Origin: DATCVA01 sp036567205
Lineage (GTDB): Bacteria; Pseudomonadota; Gammaproteobacteria; Burkholderiales; Burkholderiaceae_B
DNA length: 14,618 nucleotides
Direction of reading: 5' to 3'
Assembly (NCBI GenBank): GCA_036567205.1
Contig: DATCVA010000219.1
Coordinates: 1 to 14,618 of the forward strand
The notes under the pieces were generated by a model that was not told the origin of the DNA, did not search any database, and saw nothing but the letters and a program-made list of their open reading frames with translations. Shown here piece by piece: positions 1 through 7,107 of the stretch. Position numbers and translations under genes: made by a program. How positions within the stretch are numbered: position 1 is the stretch's first letter; each line of letters starts with the position of its first letter.

Positions 1-185
1 AAGCCTGTCTGGCTTGCCCCGATTTGTCTTGCTATCAGCCCTGGCGCCATGACAGCACTAAGCGGCCATGGCACTGAACCTTATTCAATTTTTATATCAA
101 ACGCGCACTTTGTCGGCTCAGCAGCCGCACAAAAAATAATATCTGCGCTTCGCCTTCGCGTTCACGCTTGATTCCGGAAATCGAA
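1..185. other. Non-coding stretch downstream of rpoD
   Basis: No convincing gene is seen here. On the minus strand, which is the direction of rpoD transcription, there is a run of six T at about 131-136, but no strong stem lies immediately before it. A small 5-bp stem with a 4-nt loop (CGGCT/AGCCG) lies at 114-127. A second 5-bp stem (AAGCC/GGCTT) occupies 1-15 at the very edge of the window, and any U-tract after it would lie outside. The rpoD terminator is therefore either weak or just beyond the edge. Confidence 0.5.
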
Positions 186-2465
186 TTACTGCCCTTCCAG
201 GAAGCTTTTCAACTTGTCGGCCCGGCTTGGATGGCGCAGCTTGCGCAACGCTTTAGCTTCGATTTGGCGAATACGTTCGCGCGTTACATCGAACTGCTTG
301 CCCACTTCTTCAAGCGTCTGGTCAGTGCTCATTTCGATGCCGAAACGCATCCGCAATACCTTGGCTTCGCGCGGCGTGAGCGAGTCGAGAACTTCTTTGA
401 CGACATCGCGCATGGAACCATGCAATGCCCACTCGGAAGGCGAAAGCGTACCAGTGTCTTCAATGAAATCGCCCAAGTGCGAATCGTCGTCATCGCCAAT
501 TGGAGTTTCCATCGAAATGGGTTCTTTGGCAATTTTCAGGATTTTACGGACCTTGTCTTCCGGCATATCCATTTTTTGCGCCAACGTAGCCGGATCAGGT
601 TCGGCGCCGGTTTCTTGCAAAATCTGACGATTGATCCGGTTCATTTTATTGATCGTTTCGATCATATGTACCGGGATCCGGATTGTGCGCGCCTGATCGG
701 CGATAGAGCGCGTAATAGCCTGACGAATCCACCAGGTCGCATAGGTTGAAAACTTATAGCCACGGCGATATTCGAACTTGTCGACCGCCTTCATAAGGCC
801 AATATTTCCTTCCTGGATCAAATCAAGGAACTGCAAACCCCGATTCGTGTATTTTTTGGCAATGGAAATAACCAAACGCAAGTTGGCTTCGGTCATTTCA
901 CGTTTGGCTTTACGTGCTTTGGCTTCACCAGTTGCCATGCGCTTGTTGACGTCTTTAAGGTCTTTCAAGGGCAAAACGACACTGGTCTGCAGATCGATCA
1001 GCTTTTGCTGAAGCTCTTGTACCGCCGGAATGTGGCGCTCGAGCGTTTCCGAATACGCGTGGCCGGCGGCAACTTCATCCAACACCCAATTAAGGTTGGT
1101 TTCATTGCCCGGGAACGCCTTGATAAAGTATGCGCGCGACATGCCCGCGCGATCGACGCAAGTATGCAGAACTTCGCGCTCAAGCTTACGTACCTCGGCC
1201 ACTTGGGCACGCAAGGTATCAGCCAGTTTTTCGACCATTTTGGCCGTAAAACGTATGCCCATCAGTTCGTTCAGAATCGCTTCCTGAGCCTGAGTGTAAT
1301 CTTGCGCTTCGTAACCCTGAGTCTCGAATGCCTTACGCATTTTCTCGAACCAGACGCCAACGATCTCAAACTTCTTGAGCGACTTGGTTCGCAAGTGCTC
1401 GATTTGCTTGCTGCTCATGCCGCCAGCCGGACCGTCTTCGTTTTCGTCGTTGTCAACGGAAACACCCGCGCCGGCGTACTCTTCGCCCTCTTCGTCGATA
1501 AGCCCATCGACGACCTCGTCGATTTGAGCGACGCCTTCGCGCACACGTTGCACATGAGCAAGAATTTCGTTAACGGTCGTAGGACACGCGGCAATAGCCA
1601 TGACCATGTGCTTCAGACCGTCTTCGATACGCTTGGCAATTTCAATTTCGCCTTCGCGAGTAAGCAGTTCAACTGTGCCCATTTCGCGCATGTACATACG
1701 CACCGGATCAGTGGTACGGCCAAAATCGGAGTCGACAGTTGTAAGCGCTGCCTCAGCTTCGTCTTCGACATCATCGTCGCTGGTGGCTACGGGTGCGTTG
1801 TCGCTCATGAGCAGCGCATCGGCGTCGGGAGCCTGGTCGTAGACCGAAATGCCCATGTCGCTGAAGGTGCTGATAATACCGTCGATGGCTTCGGCATCGA
1901 CCAGATCGTCTGGCAAATGATCGTTGATTTCGCCGTAGGTAAGATAACCACGGTCTTTGCCTAGCTTGATCAGAACTTTAAGACGGTTACGGCGCGCCTC
2001 TTGTTCTTCCGGCGTCATTTGATTGCGCGCGGGCACGTCTTTATCGCCCTTGCCGCGCTTGCCGCCGCGTTTGGGCAGGGGCTTGAGCTCGGGGATTACT
2101 TCGGCTTCGCCATCGACGTCGTCGTCGCTGAAATTGGCGGCATCGTTATTGGCCGCTTTTGCAGGACGGCCTGGCCGGCGGCCGCTCGGAGCGGGACGGC
2201 TTGCCGCTTTAGCAGCGCCTTTTACAGCTTTCTTTGCGTCGACGCTACCAGCGGCAGTCGTTTTGGCAGCTGTTTTTTTCACGGCCGCCTTCTTTACCGC
2301 CGTCTTTTTTACAGCGGGTTTGGCATCAGGAGCCGATTCGGCTTTGACGGCCCCCCCAACCTTAACTGCCGTTTTTGCAACGCTTTTAGTTGCAGCAACA
2401 GTTTTAGTTTTTTTCGCAGCTTCTTTTTCAGCTGCCAAGGAGGTCTTACCAGTAGCTTGGGTCAT
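186..2465 (-). CDS. rpoD: RNA polymerase primary sigma factor RpoD (sigma-70)
   Basis: Principal sigma factor that directs core RNA polymerase to housekeeping promoters. I start it at the ATG at 2465 (MTQATGKT...), giving 759 aa. GGAAG lies 5 nt upstream, and the 38 extra residues of the longer frame (to 2579) look like chance translation of the leader. Domains seen: a Lys/Ala/Pro-rich extension at residues 1-148; region 1.1 at about 150-210 (from MTPEEQEARRNRLK); region 1.2 at about 248-285 (DPVRMYMREMG); a non-conserved region with an acidic segment; region 2 at about 524-595 (GLQFLDLIQEGNIGLMKAVD, YATWWIRQAI); region 3 at about 600-670; and region 4 with the helix-turn-helix at about 715-745 (VTRERIRQIEAKALRKLR). 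It is longer than the 613-aa E. coli protein, mainly because of the N-terminal tail. It is the last gene of rpsU-dnaG-rpoD, separated from dnaG by 338 bp that may hold its own promoters. The family call is certain; the start is probable. Confidence 0.98.
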   Translation of the reverse strand: MTQATGKTSLAAEKEAAKKTKTVAATKSVAKTAVKVGGAVKAESAPDAKPAVKKTAVKKAAVKKTAAKTTAAGSVDAKKAVKGAAKAASRPAPSGRRPGRPAKAANNDAANFSDDDVDGEAEVIPELKPLPKRGGKRGKGDKDVPARNQMTPEEQEARRNRLKVLIKLGKDRGYLTYGEINDHLPDDLVDAEAIDGIISTFSDMGISVYDQAPDADALLMSDNAPVATSDDDVEDEAEAALTTVDSDFGRTTDPVRMYMREMGTVELLTREGEIEIAKRIEDGLKHMVMAIAACPTTVNEILAHVQRVREGVAQIDEVVDGLIDEEGEEYAGAGVSVDNDENEDGPAGGMSSKQIEHLRTKSLKKFEIVGVWFEKMRKAFETQGYEAQDYTQAQEAILNELMGIRFTAKMVEKLADTLRAQVAEVRKLEREVLHTCVDRAGMSRAYFIKAFPGNETNLNWVLDEVAAGHAYSETLERHIPAVQELQQKLIDLQTSVVLPLKDLKDVNKRMATGEAKARKAKREMTEANLRLVISIAKKYTNRGLQFLDLIQEGNIGLMKAVDKFEYRRGYKFSTYATWWIRQAITRSIADQARTIRIPVHMIETINKMNRINRQILQETGAEPDPATLAQKMDMPEDKVRKILKIAKEPISMETPIGDDDDSHLGDFIEDTGTLSPSEWALHGSMRDVVKEVLDSLTPREAKVLRMRFGIEMSTDQTLEEVGKQFDVTRERIRQIEAKALRKLRHPSRADKLKSFLEGQ

Positions 2466-2592
2466 AATGGCTTCCGTAGGCGCAAAAGCACTCGATAGAC
2501 TCAATGCTAACGAGTGTTGCAGGGCAAAACTAACTATCGCAAAAAAACTGGTAAAGAGCGCAATAACGCTGATAGTCAACCCAACGCCTGAA

Positions 2593-2621
2593 ATAAAATA
2601 TCCTTGACTCGGTGGTTACAA
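2593..2621 (-). promoter_or_regulatory. Candidate sigma-70 promoter upstream of rpoD (proximal)
   Basis: On the minus strand TTGTAA (2621-2616) is followed after 17 nt by TTTTAT (2598-2593), each matching 4 of 6 consensus bases. It lies about 130 nt before the rpoD ATG. An overlapping TATTTT at 2600-2595 would give a 15-nt spacer. A weak call, based only on spacing and similarity. Confidence 0.28.
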
Positions 2622-2641
2622 GGCTTGATGGCTATCGGATG

Positions 2642-2669
2642 TATCTACCATTGTGATTGCTTTTGACAA
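2642..2669 (-). promoter_or_regulatory. Candidate sigma-70 promoter upstream of rpoD (distal)
   Basis: On the minus strand TTGTCA (2669-2664; 5 of 6 matches to the -35 consensus) is followed after 16 nt by TAGATA (2647-2642; 3 of 6 matches to the -10). It would start transcription about 170 nt before the rpoD ATG. The -10 is poor, so this is tentative. Confidence 0.3.
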
Positions 2670-2803
2670 AATCCGCTATACGGACAAGTTTAAGCGCCGC
2701 TTGCAAAGCCGCCCTGAACAGCAGCGACATGCGCGTACCTGACGGCCAAACTCTGCCAATGTATCAATACCAACTCATTACGAAACTTTCTATTTTACAG
2801 CAG

Positions 2804-4717
2804 TTAACGCGAAGAAGCATTAGTCAGCAATGCCAATCGACGTGTCAACTCTTGATATCGCTCACGCGAAATATCGTCCTTCAAACCAGTCTGGATCAAC
2901 ACCGATTGCTCGGCCTTGATCGCTTCAAGCTCAATACGATGCAATGCATCGTTCCATTCAGTCAGCGGATCGGGCAAGTCTTCCTGAGTCAACAACTCGG
3001 TACTCAACGAACTAAGCACGCCAGCAAGATCCGATCCTGGATCTGCCGCTTGCAGCAAAGCACCCACATGGCGTGCACCGCTTGTATTAGCCAGTGCGAT
3101 TAAATCCCTGACAAGGACTAGATGGGGGCCCTGTTCAAGTATTTCAAGCTGTTGATCACCCAACGCATTAACTAATTCGGGATGTGCAAGCAATAATCTC
3201 AATAAACGTTTAGCCATTGGCGTGACAGCTCGAGAACTGCTGCGCGCACTCGGGCCTGACCGCTTGTTGCGCACGGGCTCGGCGTGCTCCGACTCTGAGT
3301 AAGGCTCGCCAGGGTCAAAATCGAATGCCTCAAACCCAGGACCATCCATAAAGCCCGATGGCTCCTCGCTTCCGAAGCCCTGGCCATCCCGGCCTGCGGG
3401 GGCGTTAACAACAGGCTTAGGCGGCGCTACCGAGGCCATCATCTGGGAAAGCTCTTCGGGGGTCAACTGTACGCTTTTGGCGAATTCCCGCTCGATCTGA
3501 ACCCTGAACGTTCCCTCAGGAAGCATAGCCAACAGCGGCTTCGCCTCGTGCACGCACGCAGAACGCCCTTCGGCTTCGTGCATGGGATGGCGCGACGCCA
3601 ATTCATCGAGCATAAAACGAGACAACGGTGCGGCTTCGCCGACTGTGGCACGAAATGCCTCTTCCCCGAATTCACGAATATATGAATCCGGATCGTGCTC
3701 GGCGGGCAAAAACAAGAAACGAATCGATACGTCGTCACGCACCAACGGCAGACACGCTTGCAACGCACGCCAGGCTGCCCGCCGCCCCGCTTTATCGCCA
3801 TCAAAACTAAAGATGACTTTATCGCTTGCCCGCAACAGTTTCTGGATATGCTGGGGTGTAGTAGCCGTGCCCAACGTAGCGACGGCATTGCCTACGCCTT
3901 GTTGAGCCAGGCCCACGACATCCATATAGCCTTCCACAACAAGCACATGGCCTTCGGAGCGGATTGCTGCGCGCCCTTCCCAAAGGCCGTACAACTCGTG
4001 GCCTTTTGAAAACAGCGAAGTTTCCGGCGAATTCAGGTACTTGGGCTCGCCCTTTCCTATTATTCGACCGCCAAAACCTATTAAATTGCCGCGCGTGTTG
4101 CGAATAGGAAACATCACGCGCTCACGAAAACGGTCGTAACGACGGCCGTCTTCAGCCTCGATTACCAATCCAGATTCCACCAGCAGCGGATCTTCATAAT
4201 TGGAAAAGGCTTTCGCCAACCCACGGCGATCCGTCCCGGCCCATCCAAGGCCAAAGCGAGCCGCAATTTCACCGCTGACACCACGTTGCTTCAGATAGCG
4301 AATGGCGGGTTGGGAAGCCTTAAGCTCGGCAAGGTAATGGGCTTGCGCCGCATCCAGTATTTGCTGCTGACGCGATACTTCTTCCTTATATCGCTTTGAC
4401 GCGGCCTGCTGCCGCGGACTACGAGACTCCTCGGGCACGGTCATGCCGGCAGTTGCCGCTAACGAGCGGACCGCCTCCGGAAAACTGGCTCCGGTATGCT
4501 CAATAAGGAAAGAGATGGCGCTACCATGCGCCCCGCAACCAAAACAATGATAAAACTGCTTGGTGGGGCTTACGGTAAACGAAGGGCTTTTTTCGTTGTG
4601 AAAGGGACACAGGCCAAGCAAGTTGGCCCCACCCTTACGCAACTGTACATATCGCCCGACGACATCGACAACATCAACCCGGGCGAGTAAATCCTGGACA
4701 AAGGACTCAGGTATCAA
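2804..4717 (-). CDS. dnaG: DNA primase DnaG
   Basis: Replication primase: it makes the RNA primers for leading and lagging strands and is recruited by the DnaB helicase. The 637-aa protein has the full domain set. The N-terminal zinc-binding domain has Cys37, His40, Cys58 and Cys61 (CPFHNEKSPSF ... YHCFGCG). The TOPRIM catalytic core has Glu262 in VVEGYMDVV and Asp306/Asp308 in FSFDGDKAG. A Gly/Pro-rich linker at about 430-490 leads to the C-terminal DnaB-binding domain at about 495-637. The start is TTG at 4717-4715, overlapping the rpsU TGA as TTGA. No ATG or GTG lies close upstream in frame, and IPESFVQDLLARVD lines up with the start of E. coli DnaG (IPRVFINDLLARTD). No purine-rich ribosome binding site precedes it, so translation is probably coupled to rpsU. 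Middle gene of the macromolecular-synthesis operon. Confidence 0.98.
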   Translation of the reverse strand: MIPESFVQDLLARVDVVDVVGRYVQLRKGGANLLGLCPFHNEKSPSFTVSPTKQFYHCFGCGAHGSAISFLIEHTGASFPEAVRSLAATAGMTVPEESRSPRQQAASKRYKEEVSRQQQILDAAQAHYLAELKASQPAIRYLKQRGVSGEIAARFGLGWAGTDRRGLAKAFSNYEDPLLVESGLVIEAEDGRRYDRFRERVMFPIRNTRGNLIGFGGRIIGKGEPKYLNSPETSLFSKGHELYGLWEGRAAIRSEGHVLVVEGYMDVVGLAQQGVGNAVATLGTATTPQHIQKLLRASDKVIFSFDGDKAGRRAAWRALQACLPLVRDDVSIRFLFLPAEHDPDSYIREFGEEAFRATVGEAAPLSRFMLDELASRHPMHEAEGRSACVHEAKPLLAMLPEGTFRVQIEREFAKSVQLTPEELSQMMASVAPPKPVVNAPAGRDGQGFGSEEPSGFMDGPGFEAFDFDPGEPYSESEHAEPVRNKRSGPSARSSSRAVTPMAKRLLRLLLAHPELVNALGDQQLEILEQGPHLVLVRDLIALANTSGARHVGALLQAADPGSDLAGVLSSLSTELLTQEDLPDPLTEWNDALHRIELEAIKAEQSVLIQTGLKDDISRERYQELTRRLALLTNASSR

Positions 4718-4926
4718 TACAAGCGCGGAGGCAATTGTTGGCTGCGAATGCGCTTGTAGTGGCGCTTGACGGCGGCAGCATGCTTGCGCTTACGTTCGGC
4801 TGTAGGCTTTTCGTAAAATTCGCGTGAACGCAATTCGGTCAGCAGACCAATCTTTTCAATAGTGCGCTTGAAGCGGCGCAGTGCGGCTTCGAAGGGCTCG
4901 TTTTCTTTCAGACGAACGATAGGCAT
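4714..4926 (-). CDS. rpsU: 30S ribosomal protein S21
   Basis: Small-subunit ribosomal protein that helps the 30S subunit engage mRNA. It is 70 aa, close to the usual length, basic throughout, and begins MPIVRLKENEPFEAALRRFKR, the typical S21 opening. The ATG is at 4926, preceded by only weak ribosome-binding purines (AAGA about 5-8 nt upstream). It heads rpsU-dnaG-rpoD and shares 4 nt with dnaG (TTGA). This allows abundant S21 and scarce primase to be made from one mRNA, with primase translation depending on ribosomes ending S21. The 69-bp gap to the gene upstream is A/T-rich and probably holds the operon promoter, but I cannot pick a convincing -35/-10 pair there. Confidence 0.98.
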   Translation of the reverse strand: MPIVRLKENEPFEAALRRFKRTIEKIGLLTELRSREFYEKPTAERKRKHAAAVKRHYKRIRSQQLPPRLY

Positions 4927-4995
4927 GTAGTCTTAAGCCTTGAGAGTAGTAGGTAAATAGAATAAACAGTAACCAAGGATTCTACCATAAAATCG

Positions 4996-5538
4996 CTAAT
5001 TACGGTTACCTTTCCTGACCCACGCCTCGAGCTGGTGGGGACGAAGGCTGTCGTAATCTTCGAATGGCTGATGAATCCATGGGTTCGTAGGCAATTTTTC
5101 AACATAATAGTCGGGCGTCGCCTTGGAATGGCCTTTCCACCATAGCACTGCGCTCTTCATTTCGGTGATGGCCGGAAACTGCGCCAGCAGATGCTCGCCG
5201 ACGCGATTAAATGTCATACCTGTATCAACCATGTCGTCAACCAGCAACACACGTCCATCGAGAGTTCCGCGCGTAATGGTAATAAACTTGGCAATGTCGA
5301 GCTGACCTTGTTGTGTTCCGGCCGCCTCGCGATAGCTGCTGGTAGCCAAAATACCTAACGGTATGTCGAAAATACGAGAAAGAATATCGCCTACACGAAC
5401 ACCGCCACGGGCAAGACACACAATTTTATCGAACTGCCAGCCCGAGTCGTGCAGATTTAACGCCAGACGCTCGATCAGGGCGTGATATTGATCCCAGCTG
5501 ATCCAAAGATCACGGTCCGTGCTTTGTGGCACATTCAT
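4996..5538 (-). CDS. Purine-type phosphoribosyltransferase (type I PRTase)
   Basis: A 180-aa type I phosphoribosyltransferase, a class that joins a base to PRPP to make a nucleotide. The PRPP-binding signature VLLVDDMVDTGMTF lies at residues 97-110 (adjacent acidic residues, then the TG turn). CLARGGVRVGD at about 41-51 is the pyrophosphate loop. The overall layout, with a C-terminal W.H.PFEDYDSLRP segment, resembles the xanthine/hypoxanthine-guanine type rather than uracil or orotate enzymes. The gene follows purA, which supports purine salvage (hypoxanthine or guanine to IMP or GMP), but the base specificity is inferred. The ATG at 5538 has GGAG 8 nt upstream. Terminator-like hairpins separate it from purA, so it may have its own promoter. 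Confidence 0.88.
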   Translation of the reverse strand: MNVPQSTDRDLWISWDQYHALIERLALNLHDSGWQFDKIVCLARGGVRVGDILSRIFDIPLGILATSSYREAAGTQQGQLDIAKFITITRGTLDGRVLLVDDMVDTGMTFNRVGEHLLAQFPAITEMKSAVLWWKGHSKATPDYYVEKLPTNPWIHQPFEDYDSLRPHQLEAWVRKGNRN

Positions 5539-5581
5539 AAGGATAGCTCCAGCATTTCAGATTAGATGGGTAAAGTGCGTA

Positions 5582-5608
5582 ATGATAAACCCGTATTCGT
5601 CCACTCAA
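5582..5608 (-). promoter_or_regulatory. Weak candidate promoter for the phosphoribosyltransferase gene
   Basis: On the minus strand TTGAGT (5608-5603; 4 of 6) and TATCAT (5587-5582; 5 of 6) lie between the purA terminator and the phosphoribosyltransferase start. The spacer is only 15 nt, shorter than the preferred 17. The main support is that a promoter is expected between an intrinsic terminator and the next gene. Confidence 0.3.
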
Positions 5609-5632
5609 AAGAGCCCAGAGCGGATCGAATAC

Positions 5633-5663
5633 AAAAAACCCCTGATTCAGCATGAAAAAGGGG
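5633..5663 (-). terminator. Intrinsic terminator downstream of purA
   Basis: On the minus strand CCCCT (5663-5659) pairs with AGGGG (5643-5639), and an inner TTCA/TGAA stem is closed by a 3-nt loop (small internal mismatch of TT against TC). Six T follow at 5638-5633. Stem plus U-tract on the transcribed strand makes this a reasonable rho-independent terminator for hisZ-purA. Confidence 0.7.
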
Positions 5664-5672
5664 AATTTGCGG

Positions 5673-5697
5673 GTGGGGCCAGGCACACTGGCCCCAC
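5673..5697 (-). repeat. Perfect 10-bp inverted repeat after purA
   Basis: GTGGGGCCAG at 5673-5682 and CTGGCCCCAC at 5688-5697 are perfect reverse complements around a 5-nt loop. In the transcript this very stable hairpin begins about 20 nt after the purA stop and is followed within about 10 nt by the U-tract terminator hairpin. It has no U-tract of its own and may act as a 3'-end stabiliser or a pausing hairpin. Confidence 0.75.
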
Positions 5698-5717
5698 GCC
5701 ATCGAAATGAACTACGC

Positions 5718-7013
5718 CTATCCTTTGAACGGATGACGCAAAACAATGGTTTCCAGGCGGTCGGGGCCCGTTGAAACCATGTCGATAGCTACATCGCAAA
5801 CCTCGGCAATGCGCTCGAGATAACGGCGAGCATTGACGGGCAGCTTATCGTAGTCGGTGATGCCAACTGTTGACTCGGTCCATCCGGCCATTGTTTCGAG
5901 CACAGGCTCGGCTTCGGCGGCCGCATGTGCGCCATAAGGCAAAGCGTCGAGGAATTCGCCCTTGTAACGATACCCCACGCCGATCTGGATTTCCTCGATA
6001 CCATCGAGAACGTCGAGCTTGGTAATGCACAGGCCCGAAATACCATTGATCATTACGGAGCGCTTCATAGCGGCCCCGTCAAACCATCCGCAACGACGCG
6101 GACGGCCAGTAACCGAACCGAACTCTTTACCTACCGTAGCCAGACGCTTGCCGGTTTCGTTGTGCAGCTCGGTTGGGAATGGACCTGAACCCACGCGCGT
6201 TGTGTATGCCTTGGCGATACCAAGGACATAGTGAAGCGACTGAGGACCAACGCCAGCGCCGGCGGCCGCAGCGCCCGCGACGCAATTGCTGCTGGTCACG
6301 AATGGGTAGGTGCCATGATCGATATCGAGCAAAGCGCCCTGCGCCCCTTCGAACAATAAGCTGTGGCCGGCTTTTTGAGCAACATACAGATTATTGGATA
6401 CGTCAGCGACCATTGGCTGGATTTCGGTTGCCAGCGCCATGGCCTGGTCACGAACTTCGTCAGCCGAAATAGCCTGCGCACCCAAATACTGGGTCAGGAC
6501 AAAATTATGGTAGTCGAGCGCCTCGGCAAGCTTTTCATCGAATACGGCCGGCTCGAAAAGATCTTGCACACGCAAAGCGCGGCGGGCGACCTTATCTTCG
6601 TATGCCGGACCAATACCGCGGCCGGTTGTACCGATTTTGCCATCGCCTTTACGCAATTCGCGCGCCTGATCGACGGCAATATGATAGGGCAAAATCAAGG
6701 GGCAGGCGGGCGAAATTTGCAGACGTGAACGCACATCAAGCCCAGCCTGTTCAAGCTCGGCGATTTCTTTAAGAAGCGCCTCGGGCGACAGCACCACACC
6801 GTTGCCTATATAGCAAGTTAAAGAGGGATGCATAATGCCCGAAGGAATCAGGCGCAAAATAGTTTTTTGGCCGTTTATCCAAAGCGTATGGCCTGCATTG
6901 TGGCCGCCCTGAAAACGCACAACTCCTTGAGCAGACTCCGCGAGCCAGTCAACGATTTTGCCTTTTCCTTCGTCACCCCATTGAGTGCCGATCACAACAA
7001 TATTCTTACTCAT
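5718..7013 (-). CDS. purA: Adenylosuccinate synthetase PurA
   Basis: Cytosolic enzyme that joins IMP and aspartate using GTP to make adenylosuccinate, the first committed step from IMP to AMP. Starting at the ATG at 7013 (MSKNIVVIG) it is 431 aa, close to the usual 430. The N-terminal signature QWGDEGKGK is at residues 11-19, with catalytic Asp14 and His42 (QGGHNAGHT). IGTTGRGIGPAYEDKVAR, FEGAQGALLDIDHGTYPFV and the C-terminal ISTGPDR-like segment (VSTGPDRLETIVLRHPF) are all present. A TTG at 7025 in the same frame has a better-placed GGAA 5 nt upstream and would add four residues (MIRN), so the start is slightly uncertain. It lies 94 bp after hisZ with no clear terminator between them, and is followed by two hairpins. 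Confidence 0.98.
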   Translation of the reverse strand: MSKNIVVIGTQWGDEGKGKIVDWLAESAQGVVRFQGGHNAGHTLWINGQKTILRLIPSGIMHPSLTCYIGNGVVLSPEALLKEIAELEQAGLDVRSRLQISPACPLILPYHIAVDQARELRKGDGKIGTTGRGIGPAYEDKVARRALRVQDLFEPAVFDEKLAEALDYHNFVLTQYLGAQAISADEVRDQAMALATEIQPMVADVSNNLYVAQKAGHSLLFEGAQGALLDIDHGTYPFVTSSNCVAGAAAAGAGVGPQSLHYVLGIAKAYTTRVGSGPFPTELHNETGKRLATVGKEFGSVTGRPRRCGWFDGAAMKRSVMINGISGLCITKLDVLDGIEEIQIGVGYRYKGEFLDALPYGAHAAAEAEPVLETMAGWTESTVGITDYDKLPVNARRYLERIAEVCDVAIDMVSTGPDRLETIVLRHPFKG

Positions 7014-7107
7014 GTTACGTATCAAAAAAGTTCCAGCCTGATCTCAGTCAAGAGCACTAGACTAAAAAGGGTTTAAACCACACGACAAAACGGGCCGACA
7101 ACAACGC

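Larger units (their letters stand above)
2466..2803. other. dnaG-rpoD intergenic region and rpoD leader
   Basis: This 338-bp gap between the dnaG stop and the chosen rpoD start holds no supported gene. On the minus strand I see two possible sigma-70 promoters, listed separately, and no clear terminator after dnaG. The rpoD frame stays open upstream of 2465 as far as 2579 and would encode a hydrophobic stretch. This most likely reflects a T-rich leader rather than protein. In E. coli rpoD also has internal promoters, so a private promoter here would fit, but that is inference. Confidence 0.6.

Noticed and set aside
168..749. A 193-codon plus-strand frame opposite the 3' end of rpoD
   Set aside because: A shadow of the strongly conserved sigma regions 2-4; the real reading frame is on the minus strand.
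1005..1964. A 319-codon open frame on the plus strand opposite rpoD
   Set aside because: It lies wholly antisense to conserved rpoD codons, has no recognisable domain, and its composition follows from the opposite strand. Long antisense frames are common over Lys/Glu-rich genes.
2466..2579. Hydrophobic N-terminal extension of RpoD (possible signal or membrane segment)
   Set aside because: The frame is open, but a membrane segment makes no sense on a primary sigma factor. A better ribosome binding site (GGAAG) precedes the ATG at 2465, so this is leader sequence.
7061..7080. Palindrome GGTTTAAACC followed by CTTTTT in the hisZ-purA gap
   Set aside because: As RNA it gives only a 3-bp stem with a 4-nt loop, too weak to be an intrinsic terminator.
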